DNA of 64,000 nt from Asticcacaulis solisilvae (GCF_017875235.1 NZ_JAGGMI010000003.1:124001-188000); one strand, 5' to 3'. Counted from the first letter of the stretch, positions 42,323 through 51,641 are shown. The notes: generated by a model not told the origin, from the sequence alone. Program-made: numbers and translations.

Positions 42323-43717
42323 CTATGTTTGATTAAGAATTTGCCACGAAATTGCCGCAGGTTCAACGGCTTCTTGCGCCCCGGCGACATCCGGTGTGGC
42401 GTCGGAAACGTCCCGCGTGCGTGCACTCACCCTATGCTTGCGTGTTTCGCGGTCGACCTCCAGCCACACCCCGTCAAAAGCCGCCACCGCCGTCGCTTCG
42501 GCCTGGTCGCGCCAGTGCGCCTCGCGGAAGGTGGCGTCGAGGATGACCGACTGCCCTGCCCTGGCCACGGTCTGCCCCAAGGCGAACAGATGGTGGTAGG
42601 TCCTCTGGCTCTGTTCGGGCCCGTAGGCTTCCGGCGGCAGGCGTTCGAGCGACGGCCAGTTCCACAGGCGTTTGCGCAGTTCGTCGCTGCGCAAGGCGAC
42701 GGCGCCCGGCGCCCGGCCCTTGCCGGCGGCAACAGCGCGGGCATAGGTGCTCTTGCCGGAGCCCGAAAGGCCGCCGACCGCCGTCACGGTGACGGCGACC
42801 GGCGCGAGGAAGCGGCGCGCGGCGTCCAGGTACATCCGCGCCTGGTCCAATTCGCCATTATTGGCGCTGACGTGGCACCGCACACCAGCGCGCACCGACA
42901 TGAACAAGGGCAGCAGAGCCAGGCCTTCGTACAGTCCCGCCTCGCCGTCCTCGCGCGCCGCCCGGTCCAGCCACGCGTTCATGACGCGGTTGGCCGCGGT
43001 GTCAAACCCTCGCACCCACAGGTCCATCAAGAGGAAGCCGAGGTCATAGAGGACATCGATCCAGCTCAGGCGTTCGTTGAACTCGATGCAGTCGAACAGG
43101 ACCGGCCGCCCCCCCTCGATCAGGATATTGCCGAGGTGCAGGTCGCCATGGCAGCGCCGCACCTTGCCGTCCGCAAATCTGCGCCGCGCCAGCTCCGCGA
43201 CTTCATTATATATAGCGTTGATTTCGCGGCTGTAGGCGGCGACGTCGGCGGCGCCCAGGGCATCGCTGAACCGGCCGATATTGGCGTCGTTCGAATCGAT
43301 AACGTACTTGATGTTGTCGATGTGCTGCGGGTCGCGGCAGATCTCGGCCCGGGCATGGAAGCAGGCGATGTTTTCGCCCAGTTCCTGCATCAGGTCGAGG
43401 TCCGGCGTCCAGCCTGGCTGCGCGCTCTGTTCGGCCAGCACCGCGCCCGTGTCGAAGCGGCGCATGACCAGCACCGCCTCGCCGTCGATCTCGGTGACGT
43501 CTCTATATATGTCGGCGGCCGTGCGGCGGTTGAACTCCAGTTCGCGTCCGAGCGCCTCGCGCCGCTTGTCCACCGAGGTAAAGTCGAGAAAGCCGAAATC
43601 GACGCTTTTTTTGAGCTTGTAGGCAGTGTCACCCTTGAGGATGACGGTGGCGCACGAGGTTTCAATCACCTGGTCGGCGCCCTCGGACAGGGACTGTAAC
43701 GCGTTTGGCAAGGACAT
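42323..43717 (-). CDS. Bifunctional aminoglycoside-phosphotransferase-like / AAA ATPase protein
   Basis: From the ATG at 43717 the product is 464 residues. The N-terminal half is an APH/ChoK-like kinase domain (COG2187) with VRRCHGDLHLGNILIEGG as the catalytic loop and LFDCIEFNERLSWIDVLYD as the metal site. The C-terminal half is a P-loop kinase (COG0645) with Walker A GGLSGSGKSTYA at about 318-329. The fusion is common in proteobacteria and its substrate is not established; it is not evidence for antibiotic resistance. It is divergent from the HAD gene with 79 bp between the starts. Confidence 0.9.
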   Translation of the reverse strand: MSLPNALQSLSEGADQVIETSCATVILKGDTAYKLKKSVDFGFLDFTSVDKRREALGRELEFNRRTAADIYRDVTEIDGEAVLVMRRFDTGAVLAEQSAQPGWTPDLDLMQELGENIACFHARAEICRDPQHIDNIKYVIDSNDANIGRFSDALGAADVAAYSREINAIYNEVAELARRRFADGKVRRCHGDLHLGNILIEGGRPVLFDCIEFNERLSWIDVLYDLGFLLMDLWVRGFDTAANRVMNAWLDRAAREDGEAGLYEGLALLPLFMSVRAGVRCHVSANNGELDQARMYLDAARRFLAPVAVTVTAVGGLSGSGKSTYARAVAAGKGRAPGAVALRSDELRKRLWNWPSLERLPPEAYGPEQSQRTYHHLFALGQTVARAGQSVILDATFREAHWRDQAEATAVAAFDGVWLEVDRETRKHRVSARTRDVSDATPDVAGAQEAVEPAAISWQILNQT

Positions 43718-43796
43718 GGCCCACGCCGCTAAGCTCTTTTCCGCGCTTTGGCAACAGCCGCTTGACCGGCAAAACGCAGGCTGGCAAGGACGGGCC

Positions 43797-44417
43797 ATGG
43801 CCCTTCCCCCTCCCCCTGTAATCGCGGACGATGTTCAGGCCCTGATCTTCGACTGCGACGGCACGCTCGCCGACACCTTCGCCGCCCATTACCGCACCTT
43901 CAAATCGGCGCTTGTGCCCTACGGCATCGAATTCACCACCGCCTTCTATGCGGCGCGCCTCGGCCTGTCGCGGCGCCAGATGCTGGAGGCGCTGAACGCC
44001 GAGACCGGTATAGCCTTTGATGATGCCGATGTCGCGGCGCGCACTCCGGCCATGTTCCTGGAGCACCTCGGCGCCGTCAAGGCCGTGCCGTTTTCCGAAG
44101 ATCTGGTTCGTCAGCACCACGGGCGGCTGAAATTGGCCGTGGCGTCGGCGGGCGTCCGCCATATCGTCACCGCCTCGCTGGACGCCATCGGGCTGACCGG
44201 CTTCTTCGACACCATCGTGACCATAGAGGACACGGGCGTCGGCAAGCCCGCGCCCGACCTGTTCCTCAAGGCCGCCGAGCGATTGCAGGTCGCGCCGGCG
44301 CTCTGCCACGTTTTCGAAGACAGCAATGAAGGCGTCGAAGCCGCCCGCCGCGCCGGCATGACGTGCACCGATATCCGCCCCTACTACACCAGCGATCCGG
44401 CGGCGTGGGACACCTAG
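43797..44417 (+). CDS. HAD-family phosphatase (subfamily IA)
   Basis: The 206-residue cytoplasmic hydrolase shows the four HAD motifs: nucleophile Asp in IFDCDGTLADT, Ser in VASAGVRH, Lys in GVGKPAPDLF and the acidic pair in HVFEDSNEG. A helical cap lies between motif I and II. It resembles beta-phosphoglucomutase-like and small sugar or nucleotide phosphatases. The ATG at 43797 is preceded by GGACGGGCC. It converges on pdxH with a 25-bp gap. Confidence 0.9.
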   Translation: MALPPPPVIADDVQALIFDCDGTLADTFAAHYRTFKSALVPYGIEFTTAFYAARLGLSRRQMLEALNAETGIAFDDADVAARTPAMFLEHLGAVKAVPFSEDLVRQHHGRLKLAVASAGVRHIVTASLDAIGLTGFFDTIVTIEDTGVGKPAPDLFLKAAERLQVAPALCHVFEDSNEGVEAARRAGMTCTDIRPYYTSDPAAWDT

Positions 44418-44442
44418 CTGTCGAAGTCCCTTCCGTCAGGTC

Positions 44443-45108
44443 CTAAGGATATAACTTCGCCCGCGACCAGCCGTCCGTCACAGCCGCCCGGCTGAATTGC
44501 ACCCGGTCGTGCAGGCGGAAGGCACGGTCGCGCCAGAATTCCATCCATAGGGGCGCCACGCGGAAACCCGTCCAGTGCGGCGGCCGCGCGATCTTGCCCA
44601 GACCGAACTTCAGCCCGTATTCGGCAACGCGTTTCTCCAGCGCGAAGCGATCCGGCAGAGGCTGTGACTGATCCGACGCCCAGGCGCCGATCTGGCTCTG
44701 GCGGGCGCGGCTCTGGAAATAGGCGTCGGCCTCGGCGTCCGACACGACCGACACCTCGCCACGAACACGAACCTGGCGGCGCAGCGACTTCCAATGAAAC
44801 AGAAGCGCGGCCTTGCGGCTGCCCAGCAACTGCCGCCCCTTGGCGCTGGTCGTGTTGGTATAGAAGACGAAACCCTGGTCGTCGAAATCCTTGAGCAGCA
44901 CCATGCGCACGTCCGGCATGCCGTCTTCATCGACCGTCGACAGCGCCATGGCGTTGCCGTCGTTGGGCTCCTTCGCCACCGCCTCCTTCAGCCATTCGCC
45001 GAACAGGGCGAACGGCTCGTGGCTTGCGATCTCCGCCTCGTGGGCGGCATGGGCGGCGGCATAGTCGTCGGCGCTGGGGCTGGCGGGAATGAGAGGCGTC
45101 TCGGACAT
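44443..45108 (-). CDS. pdxH: Pyridoxine/pyridoxamine 5'-phosphate oxidase
   Basis: The 221-residue FMN enzyme oxidises pyridoxine or pyridoxamine 5'-phosphate to pyridoxal 5'-phosphate. It shows [58 protein letters not shown] and the C-terminal [21 protein letters not shown], all typical of PdxH. The ATG at 45108 gives a normal family length; an upstream ATG at 45135 is less likely. It is divergent from the J-domain gene. Confidence 0.95.
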   Translation of the reverse strand: MSETPLIPASPSADDYAAAHAAHEAEIASHEPFALFGEWLKEAVAKEPNDGNAMALSTVDEDGMPDVRMVLLKDFDDQGFVFYTNTTSAKGRQLLGSRKAALLFHWKSLRRQVRVRGEVSVVSDAEADAYFQSRARQSQIGAWASDQSQPLPDRFALEKRVAEYGLKFGLGKIARPPHWTGFRVAPLWMEFWRDRAFRLHDRVQFSRAAVTDGWSRAKLYP

Positions 45109-45191
45109 GGTTAGCGGCCCTTTAAGACTTTGCAAACGGTCGGCAGGCCATAACCTTTTTCGACAGCCAACGTAAAGATGTTCCGCCCGCC

Positions 45192-46001
45192 ATGTCCACT
45201 GAGAGCCAGAACGAGATCGTCGACCGCAATCGCCTGAATGGCCGCGACAGTGAGGCGCGCCAGGCCGCCCTCAGCGAACTGGGCCTGGCGCCGGGTTCCA
45301 GCGATGAAATCATCCGCAAGGCCTTCAGGGCGCGCCTGAAGGAAAACCACCCGGATCTTACCGGCGGCTCCGACGCGGCGCTGCGCCGCCTCATCCTGGC
45401 GCGCGACCTGCTGATGAATGACAACCGCAACGGCGCCGTGAATGCCCGCTGGTTGAAGGACCTGGCCGAAGCCGGCGCCGACAGCGACGGCGCGCAACTG
45501 CTGAACATCACGCTCGAACAGGCCATCTATGGCGGCGAAGCCGTCCAGGACGTCCACGCCCTGGAAATTTCGCAGGCACATGAGGAAGTCACCTCGCTCA
45601 GCCAGATGAAGACCCTGCGCATCACCCTGCCCGCGGGCCTGCGCGAAGGCGACAAGCTGCGGCTGACGACCGAAGGCGCGCCACGTCCCGAGCAGTTGTT
45701 CCGCATCCACGTCGTCACCGAAAACGGCACGCGCATCGACGGCGACGACATCCACGTCGTGGCCAGGGTCGACAGCCGCCTCTTGTTCGGCGGTGGACCT
45801 GCCGTGATCGATACGCCGCACGGCCCGCGCGAAGTGCATATTCCGCGCGGTGACAGCCAACTGACGCTTAAGGGCCTGGGTCTGCCGGCGACGGGCAAGC
45901 GCGGCTGCGGCGACCTTTATGTCCGCCTGGAAGCCTCGGCCGTGCCAAGCCGCGCGTGGAGCGACGCCATGGTCGATTTCCGCCGCAAGTGGGCCAGCTA
46001 A
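45192..46001 (+). CDS. J-domain co-chaperone (CbpA/DnaJ class, no zinc domain)
   Basis: The 269-residue protein has a J domain with the HPD motif (KENHPDLTG) at about 50-58, a short linker, and a DnaJ C-terminal substrate-binding region ([40 protein letters not shown] in parts). The Gly/Phe-rich and zinc-finger regions are absent, so it is a type II-like J protein. The J domain starts later than usual, after about 25 polar residues. It would stimulate DnaK. A bidirectional terminator follows. Confidence 0.9.
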   Translation: MSTESQNEIVDRNRLNGRDSEARQAALSELGLAPGSSDEIIRKAFRARLKENHPDLTGGSDAALRRLILARDLLMNDNRNGAVNARWLKDLAEAGADSDGAQLLNITLEQAIYGGEAVQDVHALEISQAHEEVTSLSQMKTLRITLPAGLREGDKLRLTTEGAPRPEQLFRIHVVTENGTRIDGDDIHVVARVDSRLLFGGGPAVIDTPHGPREVHIPRGDSQLTLKGLGLPATGKRGCGDLYVRLEASAVPSRAWSDAMVDFRRKWAS

Positions 46002-46029
46002 AATCTTAAAGCTCTGAAACATCCAAAAT

Positions 46030-46060
46030 AAAAGCGCCGGTCGCATCGACCGGCGCTTTT
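46030..46060. terminator. Bidirectional terminator between the J-domain gene and bamB
   Basis: AAAAGCGCCGGTCG (46030-46043) pairs perfectly with CGACCGGCGCTTTT (46047-46060) around a 3-base loop. The A run on one side and T run on the other allow termination in both directions between two convergent genes. Confidence 0.85.
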
Positions 46061-46081
46061 CGTATCTGGATGTCAAGCGGC

Positions 46082-47509
46082 CTACTGGATCGCGACCAGC
46101 TTGCCGTTTTCCGTCACGACAAACAGCTTGTCGCCGACGACTATGGGAGCGATGTAGGCCGCGCCGCCAATATTGATCGATTCGACCTTGTCGCCGGTCA
46201 AGGGGTCCAGCGCGACTGCCTGGCCTTCCGAATTGACCAGGACCAGGCGGCTGTTAGCCATGACCGGACCCGACCATTGCGGCAGCTTGCGGGCGTCCTT
46301 CTTGCCCTTGCCGATGCCGAAGAAGCCCTTGCTTTCCTTGGCGGCCTTGCCGTCGTTCAGTTCCTTGACCCAATAGACCAGGCCGCTGTCGCGGTTGGCG
46401 GTCAAAAGCTCGCCCTGGACGGTGAGCAGGAAGACGACGTCGCCCGCAACCCACGGCGAATTGACGCTGTCGGCGGCGACCGACCACACCGGCTCACCGG
46501 TGCGGGCATTCATCGCCTGGAAGACGCCCGAATGGCTGGCGGCGAAGATGGTGCCGTTGTAGAGGACCGGACGGCCCGAAATGTCGCGGATTTCCGAGAT
46601 GGCGTTGGTGCGCGTCGACTTGGCCAGGACCTGGGTCCATTGCGGTTGGCCGTTGCTGGTGTTCAGCGCTACCAGCTCGCCCGACGAGAACGGCGCATAG
46701 ACGGTTTCACCCGACAGGATCGGCGACGCGGTCTTCAGCAGGCGCGCCGGCTCGGCGATGGCCTGATAGGTCCAGTCCATGTCGCCGGTTTCGCGGTTGA
46801 AGGCGAATATCTGGTTATCGACGTCGGTCGCCATCACGTACTTGTCGTTGACCACCGGAGCAGCATGAAGTTGGGTATCGACCGACTTCTGCCACAGGGT
46901 GGCGCCGGACGAAGCGTCCAAAGCCGCGATGAAGCGGAAGCCCGAGGTGACGTACAGCTTGCCGTCCTGGCTCAGGGCCAGGCCGCCGCCGAAGCCCAGC
47001 TTGTCGCGCTTGATCTTGGGGTTGAGGTCGACCGACCAGGCCTGCGAACCCGAATTGACGTCAAACGCGGAAACGCGCGCCTCGCCGTCCAGCGTATAGA
47101 TCAGGCGGCCGTCCGATACCGGCTGGGCCAGAACCTGGTTTTCGCCCTTGCCGCCCGCGCCGATCGACTTCGACCAGGCGACGCGGAAGGACTTGGCGGC
47201 GTCGGCGTTCTGGATAATCGCGTCCTGGGGACCACCGGCCATCATCCAGTTGGCCACCGGCTGCACCGGCGGGATGTAGTAGCCCACGCCCTTGAGGCTC
47301 TTGGCGGGCTCGACCTTCTGCTCGAAGGCGACGATCGAAAGGCGCTGCCCCTGCGACGCACGCGCACCGTCGTCTTCATCTCCGCCACCCAGGCGGTTCA
47401 GGAGCGGTAACGACGAACAGGCAGTCATCATCACGCACGCCACGCCCATGGCCAGCAGGCTCGCGCCCTTCATCCCCCTCCTGAAAGCGGTCATCCTGTA
47501 AGCGGTCAT
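46082..47509 (-). CDS. bamB: Outer-membrane assembly lipoprotein BamB
   Basis: The product is about 475 residues. It has a lipoprotein signal with a lipobox at MMTACSS and then a PQQ-type beta-propeller. Repeats with AFDVNSGSQAWSVDL, ALDASSGATLWQKSV, AFNRETGDMDWTY and ALNTSNGQPQWTQVL are the propeller blades. BamB supports BamA in inserting barrel proteins into the outer membrane. The start is uncertain: ATGs at 47509, 47494 and 47473 are in frame, and the last has GGAGGGGG immediately upstream. A YfgM-like gene precedes it, as in many proteobacteria (yfgM-bamB). Confidence 0.92.
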   Translation of the reverse strand: MTAYRMTAFRRGMKGASLLAMGVACVMMTACSSLPLLNRLGGGDEDDGARASQGQRLSIVAFEQKVEPAKSLKGVGYYIPPVQPVANWMMAGGPQDAIIQNADAAKSFRVAWSKSIGAGGKGENQVLAQPVSDGRLIYTLDGEARVSAFDVNSGSQAWSVDLNPKIKRDKLGFGGGLALSQDGKLYVTSGFRFIAALDASSGATLWQKSVDTQLHAAPVVNDKYVMATDVDNQIFAFNRETGDMDWTYQAIAEPARLLKTASPILSGETVYAPFSSGELVALNTSNGQPQWTQVLAKSTRTNAISEIRDISGRPVLYNGTIFAASHSGVFQAMNARTGEPVWSVAADSVNSPWVAGDVVFLLTVQGELLTANRDSGLVYWVKELNDGKAAKESKGFFGIGKGKKDARKLPQWSGPVMANSRLVLVNSEGQAVALDPLTGDKVESINIGGAAYIAPIVVGDKLFVVTENGKLVAIQ

Positions 47510-47555
47510 TCTGGCTTTTCCTGTGAACGTGCGTATGCGTGTGATCGTACGAAAA

Positions 47556-48290
47556 TTATTGCGGCATTTCCGGCAGGCCCGGCATCTCGGGCTGCGGTGG
47601 CGCCTTGGCCTCGGGCAACTTGAGCGCGGACTGGGCCGTCGGGATGGCGCCGCTGTCGATGGCCAGGGTGAATTCCTGGGCACGCTGCTTGACGCCTTCC
47701 GGCGTGCCCAGCGTCAGGGCCAGTACCTGCAGGTCGGCGCGCGCGCCCTTCAGGTCGCCGTTTTGCAGCTTGGCCATGGCCAGGGCCTCCTTGGCCAGCG
47801 GCGCATAGGGACGCTTGTCTTTGGCCAGTGGCTCGAGGCGCTTCTTGACGTCTTCGAACGACGCCTTGTCCATGGCCAGATAGGCGGCCTTGAGCGCCGC
47901 GGCATCGGCGATGATCGGGCTGGGGGCGGCCTTGGCGGCATTGTCGAAGCCCTTGATGGCTTCGTCGATCTTGCCGTCCTTGACGTCCATGCCGGCCAGT
48001 TGCATCAGGGCCAGGGCCTTGTAGGCCGGGGCGCCGGACTTGGCGGCTTCCTCGAACTTGGTGCGCGCCACGCTGAGATCGTTCTTGGTCGAAGCCTCGA
48101 TGGCCGCCTGGTAGGTTTCCGAAGCCTTCGCCGCGCTTTGATCCTGCCACGACTGCCAGCCCCAGACACCCAGGGCTATGGCCAGGGCGCCAGCCAGAAC
48201 CGCACCGGCCCACGGCGCGCCCTTCTTGACGATCGACTCCCACTTCTCGGCGCGCTGAGTCTCTTCGGTTTCGTCAAAAATATCGCTCAC
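47556..48290 (-). CDS. YfgM-like tetratricopeptide membrane protein
   Basis: From the GTG at 48290 (GAGGATG upstream) the product is 244 residues: a short charged cytoplasmic N-terminus, one membrane segment (about 25-46, GAVLAGALAIALGVWGW) and a periplasmic part of TPR-like helical pairs (Ala/Lys-rich repeats with ALALMQLAGM and AAALKAAYLAM). The C-terminus is Pro-rich. YfgM in E. coli links the SecYEG translocon to periplasmic chaperones such as PpiD. Position next to bamB supports the assignment. Confidence 0.85.
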   Translation of the reverse strand: MSDIFDETEETQRAEKWESIVKKGAPWAGAVLAGALAIALGVWGWQSWQDQSAAKASETYQAAIEASTKNDLSVARTKFEEAAKSGAPAYKALALMQLAGMDVKDGKIDEAIKGFDNAAKAAPSPIIADAAALKAAYLAMDKASFEDVKKRLEPLAKDKRPYAPLAKEALAMAKLQNGDLKGARADLQVLALTLGTPEGVKQRAQEFTLAIDSGAIPTAQSALKLPEAKAPPQPEMPGLPEMPQ

Positions 48291-48452
48291 TGCGCATCCT
48301 CTTGGGCGTTTGGTCTTCAGGGTTCCGGCGCATGTCCGCGCCGGGTAATTCGGCGGGAACCTAGCCTTTGGCAAGGCTTTACGCAACCGGATTACTGAAC
48401 GCGCGCCAGAGTCCTGATGAGCGCTCCCCCCGAATTCCAGATTCCCCCTGAA

Positions 48453-49274
48453 TTATTTTGAAAAATATGTCTCTTCTGGGGCGGGAAAGCTGCGCTCCCT
48501 GACATCTTTGGCGTAGGCCTGCACCGCGGCGCTGATCTGGTTGCGAAGGTCGGCATAATGCCGCACGAATTTGGGCGTCCAGTCGAACAGGCCCAGCATG
48601 TCGTCGGTGACCAGAACCTGGCCATCGCAGGCCTTGGACGCGCCGATTCCGATGGTCGGCGCGGCGACCTTGGTGGTGATCTCGGCCGCCAGGTCCTCGG
48701 CGACGCCTTCGACGACGATGGCAAAGGCGCCCGCCTCGTCACTGGCCAGGGCCTCCGCAATCACCCGCTCGCGCTCGCCCTGCGTGCGCCCCTTGGCCTT
48801 GAAGCCGCCCTCGGCATTGACCGCCTGGGGGCGCAGGCCGACATGGCCCATGACCGGAATGCCGCGCTGGACCAGGTAGCGGATGGTGTCGGCGACCGTC
48901 GGGCCGCTCTCGACCTTGACGGCCTGGGCGCCGGTTTCCTTCAAAAGGCGCACGGCATTGGCGAAGGCCTGTTCGGGTCCGGCTTCGTAAGACCCGAACG
49001 GCATGTCGATGACGACGAAGGCCTTGCGGGCGCGGCGCATGACCGCCTGGCCATGCAGGCTCATCATCTCAAGCGTCACGCCAATGGTGTTGGGCAGACC
49101 GTGGACCACCATGCCGACGCTGTCGCCAACCAGCAGGATATCGCAATGCTCGTCCATGATCTCCGCCATGGGGGCCGTATAGGCGGTCAGCACGACCAGC
49201 GGGGTCTGGCCCTTGCGGGCGCGGATTTCAGGGGCGGTCAGGCGTTTGACGACGGCTTGGGTCTGGCTGCTCAC
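48453..49274 (-). CDS. panB: 3-methyl-2-oxobutanoate hydroxymethyltransferase
   Basis: The 273-residue enzyme makes ketopantoate from alpha-ketoisovalerate and methylene-tetrahydrofolate, the first committed step of pantothenate and CoA synthesis. Family signatures are [27 protein letters not shown] with the metal-binding Asp, [25 protein letters not shown] and [15 protein letters not shown]. It starts with GTG at 49274 behind GGAAAG. No other pan gene is adjacent. Confidence 0.96.
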   Translation of the reverse strand: MSSQTQAVVKRLTAPEIRARKGQTPLVVLTAYTAPMAEIMDEHCDILLVGDSVGMVVHGLPNTIGVTLEMMSLHGQAVMRRARKAFVVIDMPFGSYEAGPEQAFANAVRLLKETGAQAVKVESGPTVADTIRYLVQRGIPVMGHVGLRPQAVNAEGGFKAKGRTQGERERVIAEALASDEAGAFAIVVEGVAEDLAAEITTKVAAPTIGIGASKACDGQVLVTDDMLGLFDWTPKFVRHYADLRNQISAAVQAYAKDVRERSFPAPEETYFSK

Positions 49275-49335
49275 GGTCTACTTTCCATAAAAGGCATACC
49301 GTTAGGTGGTGCGCCTTGGGTCGGCGCACCAGTCC

Positions 49336-49776
49336 TCAGAGCGCCTCTTCCTGTGAGTAGGCGTAATACAGGCCCAGAATCATCACGCAAAGCACAAAAC
49401 TCAGGGCGAAGAAGGCAGGCGTCTGCATGAAGCTTAAATAACCGCCGGAATCGGCCATGCGCATCACGTCGCGGCCGGCGCCACCAAAGAATTCCGCGCC
49501 GGCGCGCAGGGTCTGGTCGGTGTCGGCCGTGGCGCGCGACAGCATCTCGCCATCGAGCTTCCAGTCCGGCACGCGCACGAACTGCGCCAGGGCATAGACG
49601 CCTCCGATAAAGCCGGCGAGCACGACCAGCCACTGCCGCAACCAGTTGCGCATCTGCAGTTTGCGCGTCACGCGCACCGCAAAGACATCGGCGTCATCGT
49701 AATGGACAGGGATGGCGAACATGTCGCCGATATCCCTGTCCGTGAACTCCTGATCATTGGTCTTTTCGGGTTTCAT
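49336..49776 (-). CDS. Membrane protein linked to an ECF sigma factor (possible anti-sigma factor)
   Basis: The 146-residue protein has a polar N-terminal region of about 43 residues, a membrane segment (about 46-65), a periplasmic loop of about 50 residues and a second membrane segment near the end (about 119-138). The ATG overlaps the stop of the ECF sigma gene by four bases, so both are translated together. A cytoplasmic N-terminal domain plus membrane anchor after an ECF sigma gene is the usual arrangement of an anti-sigma factor, but no zinc-binding or other known anti-sigma motif is visible. Confidence 0.75.
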   Translation of the reverse strand: MKPEKTNDQEFTDRDIGDMFAIPVHYDDADVFAVRVTRKLQMRNWLRQWLVVLAGFIGGVYALAQFVRVPDWKLDGEMLSRATADTDQTLRAGAEFFGGAGRDVMRMADSGGYLSFMQTPAFFALSFVLCVMILGLYYAYSQEEAL

Positions 49777-50375
49777 GATCCGGTTTCCAGCAAGGCAGGC
49801 TTTACGTCAGTTCGCGCTGGTCCCAAAAGGACTTTCAGGTGGTCCAGCGCGCGGCGGATATGACTCTTCACCGTCCCCAACGGTATCTTGAGCTCGTCGG
49901 CGATGTCCTGGTGGGACAGGTCGCCAGAGAAGTTGAGCGTCACACACATGCGCTCGACGGGCTTCAACCGCCCCAGCGCCGCATCGAGATTGTGCGCCCG
50001 AAAATCGCCGTCGAGGCCGGCATCGTTAGGCGCCGATCCGGCCTCATAGGCGCTCATGTCCTCACTGAGGACATAGCGGGTATCCTTGCGGACCTTCTTC
50101 AGATAACGCCGTGAGGCGATCTTCTTCAGCCAGGCCGTGAACGGTCCATCGAAGCGGTATTCCGCCAAATGCTCATAGGCCACCATCAGGGCTTCCTGCG
50201 CCATATCGTCCGCATCCGACGCTTGCGCGCCCATGCGCCGCAAGTGCGTACGCAACACCGAACCGTGCCGCCGGACAAGTTCGGCGAAGGCCTCGCGCGT
50301 GCCGGCCCTAGCCAGGCGCACGAGATCGACGTCGGACTGCCGCGTCATATCGGATTTGTCGATTGAGAAAGCCAT
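49773..50375 (-). CDS. ECF sigma factor
   Basis: The 200-residue protein has region 2 with ADDMAQEALMVAYEHLAEYRFDGPFTAWLKKIASRRY (in parts) and region 4 with LKPVERMCVTLNFSGDLSHQDIADEL and GTVKSHIRRALDHLK. It is similar to RpoE-type ECF sigmas. The ATG at 50375 lies 35 bp after the DUF6249 gene on the same strand and its stop overlaps the following membrane-protein gene, so the three form an operon. The inducing signal is not evident. Confidence 0.9.
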   Translation of the reverse strand: MAFSIDKSDMTRQSDVDLVRLARAGTREAFAELVRRHGSVLRTHLRRMGAQASDADDMAQEALMVAYEHLAEYRFDGPFTAWLKKIASRRYLKKVRKDTRYVLSEDMSAYEAGSAPNDAGLDGDFRAHNLDAALGRLKPVERMCVTLNFSGDLSHQDIADELKIPLGTVKSHIRRALDHLKVLLGPARTDVKPALLETGS

Positions 50376-50409
50376 GGGTGGAGAGCCAGGACGTTGTTTC
50401 GAGGGTTCT

Positions 50410-50796
50410 TTAGTCGGCCTTGCGGTTCAGGCCGATGATGCCGAGAATCAGCAGGGCAACACCGATCAGCCCGGGAATGGCGGCGAAGCCCGAGATGTTG
50501 TGGATGCCGAAACCGTTGTCGATATAGCTGGCGACCAGAAGACCCAGAGCCACCGCGATCAGGATGAGCCCGCCGCGGATGTCGTTCATCGGGTTCTTGG
50601 CTTTCGGAACGGTGCGCGCCATGCTCTCGACGAATTCCGGCGGCAGCGGCTGCCCCTTTTCGATCGACATCCGCAGAGTCTTTTGCAGTTCGGCATTGTT
50701 GCGCGCCTTGTTGATCGAAATGATGGCGACGATGGCGATCGGCGTGCCGAAGGTCATGATGATGGCGATGATCGGAATGAGCAAACCGGGTTCCAT
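50410..50796 (-). CDS. DUF6249-type small membrane protein
   Basis: The 128-residue protein has three membrane segments (about 5-25, 74-92 and 101-121) and a charged cytoplasmic loop with the family phrase LQKTLRMSIEKGQPLPPEF, which I recognise from DUF6249-type proteins that occur beside ECF sigma genes. The ATG at 50796 has AAGGAG upstream. It is the first gene of the operon with the ECF sigma and its putative anti-sigma factor, and could be part of the sensing complex. Confidence 0.8.
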   Translation of the reverse strand: MEPGLLIPIIAIIMTFGTPIAIVAIISINKARNNAELQKTLRMSIEKGQPLPPEFVESMARTVPKAKNPMNDIRGGLILIAVALGLLVASYIDNGFGIHNISGFAAIPGLIGVALLILGIIGLNRKAD

Positions 50797-50926
50797 TGTG
50801 GATCTCCTTGAATCTGACGAGCCTTAGGCGGGCTCTATTGATGACAAGAGCCTCCGGACAGGGGATTCGGATGCAAGGATTCGCATTAAAGTTTCGTAAT
50901 AGACAATCCCCTTGAATTCGACACGA

Positions 50927-50941
50927 TTTAGATATATCTAG
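50927..50941. promoter_or_regulatory. Operator palindrome 1 upstream of the PadR gene
   Basis: The perfect palindrome TAGATATATCTA (50929-50940) lies in ATTTAGATATATCTAG. The same 16 bases recur at 50984-50999, 58 bp downstream, in the region just before the PadR gene. The repeated, symmetric sites are a strong candidate for autoregulation. Confidence 0.7.
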
Positions 50942-50983
50942 ATCACATCGAAATGGGAGCAGCCACGCTTGGCCGCAATCCTA

Positions 50984-50999
50984 ATTTAGATATATCTAG
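50984..50999. promoter_or_regulatory. Operator palindrome 2 upstream of the PadR gene
   Basis: The second copy of ATTTAGATATATCTAG, with TAGATATATCTA at 50987-50998, ends 28 bp before the PadR ATG. A regulator bound here would block transcription of the PadR-SIP operon. Confidence 0.7.
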
Positions 51000-51026
51000 T
51001 CACACTCTCATTAGAAAGGTATCATT

Positions 51027-51641
51027 ATGAGAGGACATTTCTTCAGACAGGGCGGCTGCCATGGCGGCCACGCGATGGGCCATCGCGACGGCTCCGGTCG
51101 TGGTTTTGGCGGCCGGGGTTTCGGCGGACGCGGCTTCTTCGGCGGCGGACGTGGCGAGGGCTTCGGCGGCCGTGAAGGCTTTGGCCGCGAAGGCAGGGGG
51201 TTCGGCCACGGTGGGCTGCGCCTGGTCCTGCTCAAGCTGATCAGCGAGAAGCCAAGCCATGGCTATGAATTGATCAAGGACATCGAGGAGCGCTTCAAGG
51301 GCGGCTACAGCCCCTCCCCCGGCGTCGTCTATCCGACCTTAAGCTGGCTGGAAGACGAAGGCTATATCAGCATCGCCGCGGGCGAGGACGGCCGCAAGCA
51401 GGCCAGCATCACCGACGCCGGCAAGGCCTTCCTCAATGAAAAGGCCGAGGACGTTGAACGCCTTTTCGACCGGATGAACGACGACCGCTCGGGCCACGGC
51501 GACTACAGCGCCCTGTTCCGCGCCATGGGCAATCTCGGCGCGGCGGTCAAGGTGCGCGGCATGCGTCCGCTGGACCAGTCCGAAATCAACACGATCGTCG
51601 ACATGATCGACGAACTCGCCAAGAAGATCGAGCGTTCGTGA
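51027..51641 (+). CDS. PadR-family regulator, YqjI-like, with Gly/His/Arg-rich N-terminus
   Basis: The 204-residue protein has a low-complexity N-terminal extension (residues 1-63) rich in Gly, Phe, Arg and His, with one Cys (GGCHGGHAMGHRDG). It is followed by a PadR winged helix at about 64-135 (LRLVLLKLISEKPSHGYELI, GGYSPSPGVVYPTLSWLEDEG) and a helical C-terminal dimer domain. The layout and sequence match E. coli YqjI, a nickel/iron-responsive repressor of the ferric reductase gene yqjH. The downstream gene encodes the YqjH-type SIP domain, which supports the assignment. Two perfect palindromes precede the gene. AGAAAGG provides the ribosome-binding site. Confidence 0.88.
   Translation: MRGHFFRQGGCHGGHAMGHRDGSGRGFGGRGFGGRGFFGGGRGEGFGGREGFGREGRGFGHGGLRLVLLKLISEKPSHGYELIKDIEERFKGGYSPSPGVVYPTLSWLEDEGYISIAAGEDGRKQASITDAGKAFLNEKAEDVERLFDRMNDDRSGHGDYSALFRAMGNLGAAVKVRGMRPLDQSEINTIVDMIDELAKKIERS

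Noticed and set aside
42178-42426. A minus-strand frame between the DUF1499 gene and the APH/AAA gene
   Set aside because: The non-overlapping part (42178-42322) has no start codon with a ribosome-binding site, and the ATGs lie inside the neighbouring gene; the peptide has no recognised domain.
42323-43717. Aminoglycoside resistance gene
   Set aside because: The APH-like domain is of the COG2187 type fused to a P-loop kinase, which is a common chromosomal protein with no known link to resistance.
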